Shown: positions 39,454-47,026 of the stretch, in pieces
Numbering within the stretch: position 1 is the first letter of the stretch
How the letters are laid out: each line of letters begins with the position of its first letter
NCBI RefSeq assembly: GCF_030053895.1
Contig: NZ_CP125781.1
Span: 3,906,001-3,970,000, forward strand
Reading direction: 5' to 3'
Length of the DNA stretch: 64,000 bases
Source of the DNA: Trabulsiella odontotermitis
Lineage (GTDB): Bacteria > Pseudomonadota > Gammaproteobacteria > Enterobacterales > Enterobacteriaceae
The notes under the pieces: model-generated
The model's database searches: none
Seen by the model: the letters and a program-made list of their open reading frames with translations, nothing else
What the model was told of the DNA's origin: nothing
Position numbers and translations under genes: made by a program

Positions 39454-40937
39454 GCGTGACCTCCAAACGCGAGCGCCATCATGCGATCGACGCTGATCGC
39501 CTGCTGCGACAGTTCGCCGTTCAGCACGCCCTGATGCATCACCAGTACCCGATCCGCCAGCCCCGGGAACTCATCCAGATCCGAGGAAATCATCAGCACA
39601 GCGACATTTTGCGCCGCCACGCTTTTCAGCAACTGGTAGATATCGGCGCGGGCGGAGACGTCCACGCCGCGCGTTGGTTCATCAACAATCAGCAGCAACG
39701 GGTTCGCCTCCAGACAGCGCGCCAGCAGCACTTTTTGCTGATTGCCGCCGGAGAGCGTCCGTAGCGGTTGTTCGGTGCTGTTGAGCTTGATCCCCAGCGC
39801 CCGGTGATAACGTTCCACCACCGCCGATTCGCGCTGGCGCTGCTGCCAGACGGAGGGTTCGTTCAGCGCCACGGTGTTCCAGCGGACCGGCGCATCAAGA
39901 AACAGCCCGGAGACCTGGCGGTCTTCGGGAAGATAAATCAGACCGCGCGCCAGACGCGCCGCCGTGGATTCGCGGTTGATCTCCTGATTTTCCAACCAGA
40001 TCCGCCCCGCCCGCACCGGACGCAGTCCGTAGAGCGTTTCGGCAAACTCGGTACGGCCGGAGCCAACCAGCCCGGCAAGACCGACGATCTCCCCGGCGTA
40101 CACCTCGAGATTGAGATCGATAAACCCTTCGCCGGTCAGATCTTCCACCCGCAATACCGGAAAATCCTGCGCCTGCGTGCGACGGTTGCCGGGCAACGAC
40201 AGCCACAGTTTTTGCGTGTCGCTGAGCGCATGCTCACGGCTGGCCGGGGTCATGGCGGCGATCAGCGCATTATTGTCGAATTGCGCCGTCTCGCCGCTCA
40301 GCACCACCGCTCCATCGCGCATCACCGAAACGTGGCTGGCGAGCAGGCGGATTTCCGGCAACTTGTGGGAGATAAATACAATACCCACGCCCAGCCCCTG
40401 CAATGCGCGGATCTGGCTGAACAAGCGATCCGTTTCCCCTGGTGTCAGCGACGCGGTAGGCTCGTCAAGGATCAGGATCTGCGCCTCACGCATCAGTCCG
40501 CGGAGGATCTCAACCATCTGCTGATCAGCCACCTCAAGCGTGCTGGCCGCAGCCTGCAGATTGAGCTGGCAGTTAAGCTGTTGCAGCTTTTCAGCGAGCA
40601 ACGTGTCGGTGTTGGCGGTACGGGGCAGACGGAAGAGAATATTTTCCCGCACGGTCAGATTGGGAAAGAGCATCGGCTCCTGCGGCACCAGATAGATCCC
40701 CAACTGGTGCGCCTGACCGGGTTTCAGGCGGGAAAAAGCTTTGCCATTAATGCTGAGCTCACCGCTGTCTGGTGTTTCGACACCGGCGATGATCTTCATC
40801 AGTGTTGATTTCCCGGCGCCGTTGCCGCCCATCAGCGCATGCACCTGTCCAGAAAGCAATGTGAAATCAATGCCCTTCAGGACCGGCACACCTGAAAACG
40901 CCTTTCGGATAGCTTTCGCTTCTATCAGTGGGGTCAT
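39450..40937 (-). CDS. lsrA: LsrA, AI-2 ABC transporter ATPase
   Basis: A 495-residue tandem ABC ATPase of the sugar type. The first domain has Walker A GGNGAGKSTLM, signature region VEILRGLMREA, and Walker B ILILDEPTASLTP. The second has a degenerate P-loop (GLVGSGRTE), the signature LSGGNQQK, and Walker B LLIVDEPTRGVD. The degenerate second P-loop is normal in this family. The start is the second of two tandem ATGs (40937), with GGAG five bases upstream. First gene of lsrACDBFG, divergent from lsrR. Confidence 0.95.
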   Translation of the reverse strand: MTPLIEAKAIRKAFSGVPVLKGIDFTLLSGQVHALMGGNGAGKSTLMKIIAGVETPDSGELSINGKAFSRLKPGQAHQLGIYLVPQEPMLFPNLTVRENILFRLPRTANTDTLLAEKLQQLNCQLNLQAAASTLEVADQQMVEILRGLMREAQILILDEPTASLTPGETDRLFSQIRALQGLGVGIVFISHKLPEIRLLASHVSVMRDGAVVLSGETAQFDNNALIAAMTPASREHALSDTQKLWLSLPGNRRTQAQDFPVLRVEDLTGEGFIDLNLEVYAGEIVGLAGLVGSGRTEFAETLYGLRPVRAGRIWLENQEINRESTAARLARGLIYLPEDRQVSGLFLDAPVRWNTVALNEPSVWQQRQRESAVVERYHRALGIKLNSTEQPLRTLSGGNQQKVLLARCLEANPLLLIVDEPTRGVDVSARADIYQLLKSVAAQNVAVLMISSDLDEFPGLADRVLVMHQGVLNGELSQQAISVDRMMALAFGGHA

Positions 40938-41154
40938 CATCGCTCCGCATTTGAACAAATGATTTTTTAATTTAATAATGTTCAAAATCGTAGTCGGGGA
41001 TCTATAATTATTATCGTGCGGCGATCACACTTTTAGCCATTAGCTTCTCAGGAATGGTTAACTTCTCGCCAAAAGTTCACTTTTGCCACGCGCTTCACAC
41101 TTTCTGCGCGCACAATGATGAACATATGATCTAAATTTTTATAAGAGTTCAGTT
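40938..41154. promoter_or_regulatory. Divergent lsrA / lsrR control region with candidate LsrR operator
   Basis: An 8-bp inverted repeat, TTTGAACA (40950-40957) and TGTTCAAA (40979-40986), lies just before lsrA. A single TGAACA half-site recurs at 41119-41124 before lsrR. These are good LsrR operator candidates by symmetry and position. A CRP-like half (GTGCGGCGATCACAC, 41016-41030) lies between them, fitting the known cAMP-CRP dependence of lsr. Confidence 0.6.
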
Positions 41155-42126
41155 ATGAGCGAAAAAAGAGCAATGGATGAGGGACGTTTCGCTGGTCTGG
41201 CGCTGGCCGAAGAAGAGCTGGTGGCGCGAGTGGCGTGGTGTTACTACCACGATGGCTTAACGCAGAATGACATCGGTGAACGTCTCGGACTGCCGCGACT
41301 GAAAATCTCGCGCCTGCTGGAAAAAGGCCGCCAGTCCGGGGTGATCCGCGTACAGATCAACTCCCGCTATGAGGGTTGTCTGTCGCTGGAAACCGAACTT
41401 CAACAACGGTTTGGCCTGAAGATCACGCGCGTTCTTCCGGCGCTGAACACACCGGCAATGAACGTGCGTCTGGGCATTGGCGCCGCACAATCGCTGATGG
41501 GCGTCCTGCAACCGGACCAGTTGCTCGCCGTCGGCTTTGGCGAAGCGACCATGAGCTGCCTGCAACATTTGAGTGGGTTTATCGGCTCGCAACAGGTGCG
41601 CCTGGTGACGCTCTCCGGGGGTGTTGGTCCGTATATGACTGGCATCGGCCAGCTCGACGCAGCCTGTAACGTCAGCATGATCCCCGCCCCGCTGCGCGTG
41701 TCATCAGCAGAGGTGGCGAACATCCTCAAGCACGAATCGAGCGTTCAGGATGTGATCCTCGCCGCCACCGCCGCGGACGTTGCCGTCGTCGGCATCGGTT
41801 CGGTGAATCAGCGTCGTGACGCCACTATTTTGCGCTCCGGGTATATCAGCGAAGGCGAACAACTGATGTATGCCCGCAAAGGCGCGGTGGGCGACATCCT
41901 CGGTTATTTCATTAATGCCGAAGGGGAAAAGGTGGAAGAGCTGGAGATCCACCGTGAATTACTGGGCGTGACCCTCGATGAGCTGGCGCAGTTACCCACT
42001 ATCCTGGGCGTCGCCGGAGGCGAAGAAAAAGCAGAAGCGATTTATGCCGCACTGAAGGGTCGCCGTATTAATGGCCTGGTGACGGAAGAGATGACAGCCC
42101 GCGCGGTACTGGCTCTGGCGCAATAG
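41155..42126 (+). CDS. lsrR: LsrR, SorC-family repressor of the lsr operon
   Basis: A 323-residue SorC/DeoR-type regulator (E. coli LsrR 317). The N-terminal helix-turn-helix is AWCYYHDGLTQNDIGERLGLPRLKISRLL, and the sugar-binding domain contains GFGEATMSC and TLSGGVGPY. Phospho-AI-2 binding releases it from the divergent lsr promoters. lsrK follows 35 bp after the stop on the same strand. Confidence 0.95.
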   Translation: MSEKRAMDEGRFAGLALAEEELVARVAWCYYHDGLTQNDIGERLGLPRLKISRLLEKGRQSGVIRVQINSRYEGCLSLETELQQRFGLKITRVLPALNTPAMNVRLGIGAAQSLMGVLQPDQLLAVGFGEATMSCLQHLSGFIGSQQVRLVTLSGGVGPYMTGIGQLDAACNVSMIPAPLRVSSAEVANILKHESSVQDVILAATAADVAVVGIGSVNQRRDATILRSGYISEGEQLMYARKGAVGDILGYFINAEGEKVEELEIHRELLGVTLDELAQLPTILGVAGGEEKAEAIYAALKGRRINGLVTEEMTARAVLALAQ

Positions 42127-42161
42127 CTGCGCCGCCGCGCAAACATAGCGAGGCGTTGGTC

Positions 42162-43745
42162 ATGAGTTACCTTTTAGCGTTAGATGCAGGGACAGGCAGC
42201 ATTCGTGCCGTGATCTTCGACCTGAACGGTCGGCAGATTGCCGTTGGACAGGCCGAGTGGAAGCACCTGAGCGTGGAGAATGTCCCCGGCTCGATGGAGT
42301 TCGATCTTGATACCAACTGGCAGTTGGCCTGTCAGTGCGTTCGCCAGGCGCTGGAGCGCGCCGGGCTGACGGCGGCAGATATTCAGTCCGTCGCCTGCTG
42401 CTCGATGCGTGAAGGGATTGTGCTCTATGATCGTAACGGAGACGCCATCTGGGCCTGCGCGAACGTCGATGCCCGCGCCAGCCGTGAAGTGGCGGAGCTA
42501 AAAGAAATCCATGACTCTCGTTTTGAATCTGAAGTGTATGACGTCTCCGGCCAGACGCTGGCGCTAAGCGCGATGCCGCGCCTGCTGTGGCTGGCGCACC
42601 ATCGCCCCGATATTTACCGCAAGGCGGCGACGATGACGATGATCAGCGACTGGCTGGCGGCGAAACTGTCCGGCGAGCTGGCGGTGGATCCTTCTAATGC
42701 GGGTACCACCGGCATGCTCGATCTCTTCACTCGCGACTGGCGTCCGGCGTTGCTGGATATGGCCGGGCTGCGCGCGGATATTCTCTCGCCAGTGAAAGAG
42801 ACCGGCACCGTCCTCGGCGCCGTGACCAAAGCGGCGGCGCAACAGTGTGGTCTGCGTGAAGGCACACCGGTGGTGATGGGTGGTGGCGATGTGCAGCTGG
42901 GTTGTCTGGGGTTGGGCGTGGTGCGCGCCGGGCAAACGGCCGTCCTCGGCGGCACTTTCTGGCAGCAGGTGGTGAACCTGCCGCAGGTGCGTACCGATCC
43001 CGAGATGAATATTCGCGTCAATCCGCACGTGATCCCCGGCATGGTGCAGGCGGAATCGATCAGCTTTTTCACCGGGTTAACCATGCGCTGGTTCCGCGAC
43101 GCGTTCTGCGCGGAAGAAAAACTGATTGCCGAACGGCTCGGCGTCGACACTTATTCGCTGCTGGAAGAGATGGCCAGCCGGGTTCCGGCAGGCTCCCATG
43201 GCGTGATGCCGATTTTCTCCGATGCGATGCATTTTAAGCAGTGGTACCACGCGGCACCCTCGTTCATCAACCTCTCCATCGACCCGGAAAAGTGCAACAA
43301 AGCGACGCTGTTCCGCGCGCTGGAGGAGAATGCGGCCATCGTCTCCGCCTGCAACCTGGCGCAGATCGCCCGCTTCTCCGGTGTGCAGTTTGACAGCCTC
43401 GTCTTCGCCGGTGGCGGTGCCAAAGGCGCATTATGGAGCCAGATTTTGAGTGACGTCACCGGTTTGCCGGTGCGCGTACCGGAAGTAAAAGAAGCCACCG
43501 CGCTGGGCTGCGCGATAGCCGCAGGCGCGGGTGCCGGTCTGTTCAACGATATGGCCTCCACCGGCGAAAGGCTGGTAAGCTGGAGCCGCGAATTCACGCC
43601 CAACCCCACCCACCGCGAACTGTATGACGGCATGATGCAGAAATGGCAGGCGGTCTACACCGAACAACTGGGTCTGGTGGACAGCGGGCTGACAACGTCG
43701 ATGTGGCAGGCTCCGGGGCTTAAGGAACGGACAGTCAGCCCGTAA
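42162..43745 (+). CDS. lsrK: LsrK, autoinducer-2 kinase
   Basis: A 527-residue FGGY-family kinase (E. coli LsrK 530). It has the N-terminal phosphate motif LALDAGTGSIRAVIFDL, the FGGY-type adenosine motif VFAGGGAKGALW near residue 415, and the catalytic Asp region in VDPSNAGTTGMLD. It phosphorylates AI-2 to the LsrR inducer. ATG 42162 is chosen over an upstream in-frame TTG, as AGGCG precedes it. A terminator hairpin follows at 43757. Confidence 0.95.
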   Translation: MSYLLALDAGTGSIRAVIFDLNGRQIAVGQAEWKHLSVENVPGSMEFDLDTNWQLACQCVRQALERAGLTAADIQSVACCSMREGIVLYDRNGDAIWACANVDARASREVAELKEIHDSRFESEVYDVSGQTLALSAMPRLLWLAHHRPDIYRKAATMTMISDWLAAKLSGELAVDPSNAGTTGMLDLFTRDWRPALLDMAGLRADILSPVKETGTVLGAVTKAAAQQCGLREGTPVVMGGGDVQLGCLGLGVVRAGQTAVLGGTFWQQVVNLPQVRTDPEMNIRVNPHVIPGMVQAESISFFTGLTMRWFRDAFCAEEKLIAERLGVDTYSLLEEMASRVPAGSHGVMPIFSDAMHFKQWYHAAPSFINLSIDPEKCNKATLFRALEENAAIVSACNLAQIARFSGVQFDSLVFAGGGAKGALWSQILSDVTGLPVRVPEVKEATALGCAIAAGAGAGLFNDMASTGERLVSWSREFTPNPTHRELYDGMMQKWQAVYTEQLGLVDSGLTTSMWQAPGLKERTVSP

Positions 43746-43756
43746 AAATAATATCC

Positions 43757-43783
43757 ACAGAGGGAAAGATTTTTTCCCTCTGT
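43757..43783. terminator. Terminator after lsrK / DUF943 gene
   Basis: ACAGAGGGAAA / TTTCCCTCTGT hairpin with flanking A and T runs between converging genes; it can act on both strands. Confidence 0.75.
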
Positions 43784-43842
43784 AAATCTTGCTTACTGAT
43801 ACTGCATACTCAAACATCATTTTGCCGTATTCTCCCTCATCG

Positions 43843-44331
43843 TTAATCACTCATATTTGGCCATTCCTGTATTTCGGGTTGAATATTTCCCTTTTCATCC
43901 AATGAATAGAGCGGTCCCCCATAGCCCATTTGAAAATGAACGAGACTTTGTGCCAAAATATTAACAATAAGGACAGTATTTTTGATAACACATTTTTTAT
44001 CCGAAGGAATATCATCAAAACAGCGTAAATCCTCATGAGGGTTTTCCTTGGCGCTGACTAACCCACCATTGGCATCTATTATGATCACTTTCGTTGTAAA
44101 AGGTTTTATTGTTTCATAACGTGTTTTAAGCTCTTCCTCATGTTCTAAATACCATTGAACCTTGTTTCTGTCAGTCATAGGGAAATGATCAACGACAACG
44201 ACCGTTGTTTTACCCCAGAAAAAATCAGTGTAGAGAATTTTCACATCCCGAAGTGTCCAGAAATTATAACCTGCCAGGCATAGAAATATGATTAGCAATA
44301 ACAATCGCATTTTTCTATATTTTTGATTCAT
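43843..44331 (-). CDS. DUF943 family inner-membrane-anchored protein, copy 1
   Basis: A 162-residue protein with a basic N-terminus and one hydrophobic helix (LLLLIIFLCLAGYNFWTL, about residues 10-27), followed by a soluble domain that would lie in the periplasm. It belongs to the enterobacterial DUF943 family by its YNFWTLR, VDHFPMTDR, WYLEHEEEL and NPHEDLRCF motifs. A second copy (45470-45946) shares all of these. Its ATG overlaps the upstream DUF3289 stop by one base (TAATG), so the pair is co-translated. Function unknown; membrane anchoring beside a soluble partner would suit an immunity-type protein, which is inference. AT-rich. Confidence 0.8.
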   Translation of the reverse strand: MNQKYRKMRLLLLIIFLCLAGYNFWTLRDVKILYTDFFWGKTTVVVVDHFPMTDRNKVQWYLEHEEELKTRYETIKPFTTKVIIIDANGGLVSAKENPHEDLRCFDDIPSDKKCVIKNTVLIVNILAQSLVHFQMGYGGPLYSLDEKGNIQPEIQEWPNMSD

Positions 44332-45197
44332 TAATATTCACTCACTCTTACTGCAGCCATGAAGTTAGTGAAAAACGGTTTAAAAGCGAAATCTCTATGC
44401 CGCTGTAGAAAAAACCAGATACGGAAAAATCGAAACTTATTAAATACAGAATTGGTAATATCTGTAGTATCAAGGCCAAAATGATCCTGAGCCTGAAAGC
44501 GTAACCACGCTTCCCAGCCTATTGCAAATTTTTGGAATCTAATAAGATCAATTTGTTGAGCATGTATATCATGCACAGTGATACCTAATCCATTATAGTT
44601 ATCTTCTTTTCGATCAAATTTAGACAATCTGGAGTCATGCAAATCCAATTTAATTTGCTGTAAAAGATTTAACTGCACTCCGATATTATTGTTATTTCCA
44701 TAGACACTATTAATAGTGTCTTTTATTACGACAAGCGGAGATTTATAACCACGATCAATAATACGTTGTTCATAAGCGTCATTTAGGGACAGACTATAAA
44801 AAGGGCTACCTTTGCCATATCTGAAATGATCAATCATTTCAGTGATAAGATATGAATACTTACCCCATCCAAACAAAGTAAACTCTGAAGAACACGCTTT
44901 CAATTCTTCAAATAAAATCTCAACACATTCCTGATGACTAATCGGTCTGCCTTTAACCTCTAATGGATACATCTCTCCGTATAATCGGTTATAGTTATTT
45001 GATAACGGAACATCATAACGAATTAAACGGTAGGGATCCACCTTAGCTGAAACATTATCAAGACCCAGAGACAACAATTGCCGCTCATCTAAATCGCCAC
45101 ATTTCATATCATCTGATGATGAGTCATCGAAACGTCTTATCGTTGTTATGAAGATAGTCTCTGGCAAACTCATAGATAATTCAAAATCGTTATTCAT
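44331..45197 (-). CDS. DUF3289 family protein, copy 1
   Basis: A 288-residue soluble protein without signal peptide, assigned to DUF3289 by recall of the family. Motifs shared with the second copy (45946-46797) are DDSS..DMKCGD, KVDPYRLIRYD, DHFRYGxGSxFYS, GLGIxVHDIxAQ, AQDHFGLDxTDI and FRFFRIWFxLQRHxDFAFKPFF. The conserved Asp, His and Cys residues look like a catalytic or metal site. AT content is well above that of lsrK and fadH. Function unknown; pairing with a membrane-anchored partner resembles effector-immunity modules, but no secretion gene is nearby. Confidence 0.8.
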   Translation of the reverse strand: MNNDFELSMSLPETIFITTIRRFDDSSSDDMKCGDLDERQLLSLGLDNVSAKVDPYRLIRYDVPLSNNYNRLYGEMYPLEVKGRPISHQECVEILFEELKACSSEFTLFGWGKYSYLITEMIDHFRYGKGSPFYSLSLNDAYEQRIIDRGYKSPLVVIKDTINSVYGNNNNIGVQLNLLQQIKLDLHDSRLSKFDRKEDNYNGLGITVHDIHAQQIDLIRFQKFAIGWEAWLRFQAQDHFGLDTTDITNSVFNKFRFFRIWFFLQRHRDFAFKPFFTNFMAAVRVSEY

Positions 45198-45410
45198 TAA
45201 TATTCACCACATGGATTATTACCGATGAAAAAAGAGATTTGCGACGCTGAAATTATATTTAATTAAAAATGTCAGTGTGGGCGTATGACAAAAGATGCTT
45301 TCCCGGTCTCTATGTATAAAAAATCTGATCACAAAAACATAGCCTCAGCAGGCGGGCACCTATCAGTTGGGCCTGGTATGAACAGAACGCTTGACTACAC
45401 GGTAAACAAA

Positions 45411-45441
45411 TGCCGGATGGCGCTGCGCTTATCCGGCCTAC
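45411..45441. repeat. REP element between the two DUF pairs
   Basis: TGCCGGATGGCGC...GCGCTTATCCGGCCTAC, a near-consensus REP sequence lying between the two DUF3289-DUF943 units. It sits in chromosomal-type DNA, showing the island is not one uninterrupted insertion. Confidence 0.8.
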
Positions 45442-45469
45442 AGACTTACACCCCGGGATGCCACATTGT

Positions 45470-45946
45470 TTATTCCTGCAAAGCTTCAGGTCGTGGAATA
45501 AATTCTAGTTTATGCTCTGACGTCATTTGATATTCGACTTCACCATCTGAAACATAAAATTGCGTATTTTCATTAACATTCTCATCAACGATTAAAAAAT
45601 AGTCTTTTATGACGCAATTTTTTTTGCTATCGATAGCCGGGAAACACCGAAGATCTTCATGTGGGCTGATCTCATGATTGGTAAATCCTTCCCCAACATT
45701 CGTTACATAGTAGCGATGACAGATTTCAGGAAACAGCGGATATGTTGACTGAATGTCTTCCCGATGCGCCAGATACCAGCCAATCTTACCTCTGTCAGTC
45801 AACGGCATGTGATCAACCACCAGATTAACAATCCCATAGCCATCAGAATAAACATATAAAATACGGACAGGTCTTAGCGTCCAGAAATTATAAATTGCAC
45901 CAATCATAAAAAGACATAGCAACATTACCGGGAATTTGTTTTTCAT
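45470..45946 (-). CDS. DUF943 family inner-membrane-anchored protein, copy 2
   Basis: A 158-residue protein with an N-terminal membrane helix (VMLLCLFMIGAIYNFWTL) and a periplasm-facing domain. It shares YNFWTLR, VDHMPLTDR, WYLAHRED, SPHEDLRCF and NCVIKD with copy 1. ATG 45946 overlaps the upstream DUF3289 stop (TGATG); a TTG one codon earlier is less likely. The middle of the protein (about residues 65-85) differs strongly from copy 1, the pattern expected when each copy is matched to its own partner. Confidence 0.78.
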   Translation of the reverse strand: MKNKFPVMLLCLFMIGAIYNFWTLRPVRILYVYSDGYGIVNLVVDHMPLTDRGKIGWYLAHREDIQSTYPLFPEICHRYYVTNVGEGFTNHEISPHEDLRCFPAIDSKKNCVIKDYFLIVDENVNENTQFYVSDGEVEYQMTSEHKLEFIPRPEALQE

Positions 45947-46797
45947 CAATACTGTCCAATATTCTCTACTGAGTTAAACCTCGTAAAAAAAGGTTTAAAC
46001 GCAAAATCCTTATGTCGTTGCAAAAGAAACCATATGCGGAAAAACCGAAACTGGCTGTAAACTTTGCTCTTAATATCGGTAACATCCAGACCAAAATGAT
46101 CTTGTGCCTCAAAAAATATTTTAGCATTCCACCCCATAGCGTATCTCTGAAGATTTACAAGCGTTATTTTCTGGGCCGCAATATCATGCACACTGATACC
46201 CAAACCATTAATTCTGTCTATCCTTGAATCGAATTTTGATAGCTTTGATTCTAACAAACTTCTCTTTATGGAATTTAAAAGCGATGGGAAATGGATTGAA
46301 TTTGGCTTAGAATTAAATTCATCCCGAATGATCCCTTCGATAATCAGGCGTGGGTTATCAACGAAATAACTATTTATCCTGTCATGAAAAGCCAAATTCA
46401 GCCGATGGCTATAAAACTCACTACCATTCCCATATCTGAAATGGTCAATCAACTCTCCAATAACCATTTTATATTCACCTTGAAAAGAAAATAATTGCGA
46501 AAGCGCTTTCATTTCGGCAAATAAAATATCGATACATTCTTCATAGGAGATTTTTGTCCCCCGTACAGTGGCCCATGAAATCCCATCGACAGGGGTGGTG
46601 TCGGGAATGTCGTAGCGAATCAGACGGTAAGGATCCACTTTTGCTGAGATATCTCTCAGGCCAAGCGAAAACAGATCCTGATCGCTCATATCACCACACT
46701 TCATGTCGTTGGCAGAGGAATCATTGAAGCTTTTCACCGTTTCGAAGACAGTTTCAGGCAGATATATTGATGCGCTGAAATCATTTACCATTTCCAT
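45946..46797 (-). CDS. DUF3289 family protein, copy 2
   Basis: A 283-residue soluble protein, paralogue of copy 1, sharing the DDSS..DMKCGD, KVDPYRLIRYD, DHFRYGNGS, GLGISVHDI, AQDHFGLD and FRFFRIWF motifs while other parts have drifted. Start at 46797 (AAGG upstream) or two codons later; both are plausible. It is preceded by the fadH regulatory region and transcribed away from it. Like copy 1 it is AT-rich and without secretion signal. Function unknown. Confidence 0.8.
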   Translation of the reverse strand: MEMVNDFSASIYLPETVFETVKSFNDSSANDMKCGDMSDQDLFSLGLRDISAKVDPYRLIRYDIPDTTPVDGISWATVRGTKISYEECIDILFAEMKALSQLFSFQGEYKMVIGELIDHFRYGNGSEFYSHRLNLAFHDRINSYFVDNPRLIIEGIIRDEFNSKPNSIHFPSLLNSIKRSLLESKLSKFDSRIDRINGLGISVHDIAAQKITLVNLQRYAMGWNAKIFFEAQDHFGLDVTDIKSKVYSQFRFFRIWFLLQRHKDFAFKPFFTRFNSVENIGQY

Positions 46798-46980
46798 TTA
46801 CCTTATTAATAATCAATAAGTTACGGATAGTCAGCGCAAAACAGTAGAATAAAAACCCCGCAAAAAACACGTACACAATCACATTCTTCAGGACGTTACC
46901 CTAATGGATCCGATCTTTGATTCCCATCACAATCACAACCTCCCCCATTTTCCCTTTTGCCGTCTACTGGCTAAATTAGT

Positions 46981-46997
46981 AACTCATCCGACCACAT
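46981..46997. promoter_or_regulatory. FadR-like operator upstream of fadH
   Basis: AACTCATCCGACCACAT resembles the FadR consensus (A-CTGGTCNGACCWGTT) with the central TCCGACC kept. It lies 30 bp before fadH, where a repressor site would overlap the promoter. Pattern match only. Confidence 0.45.
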
Positions 46998-47026
46998 AAC
47001 AATAATTTTACATACTGGAAACGTTT

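Noticed and set aside
45285..45530. 81-codon plus-strand frame between the DUF pairs
   Set aside because: It includes a REP element and overlaps the 3' end of the DUF943 gene; no start signal.
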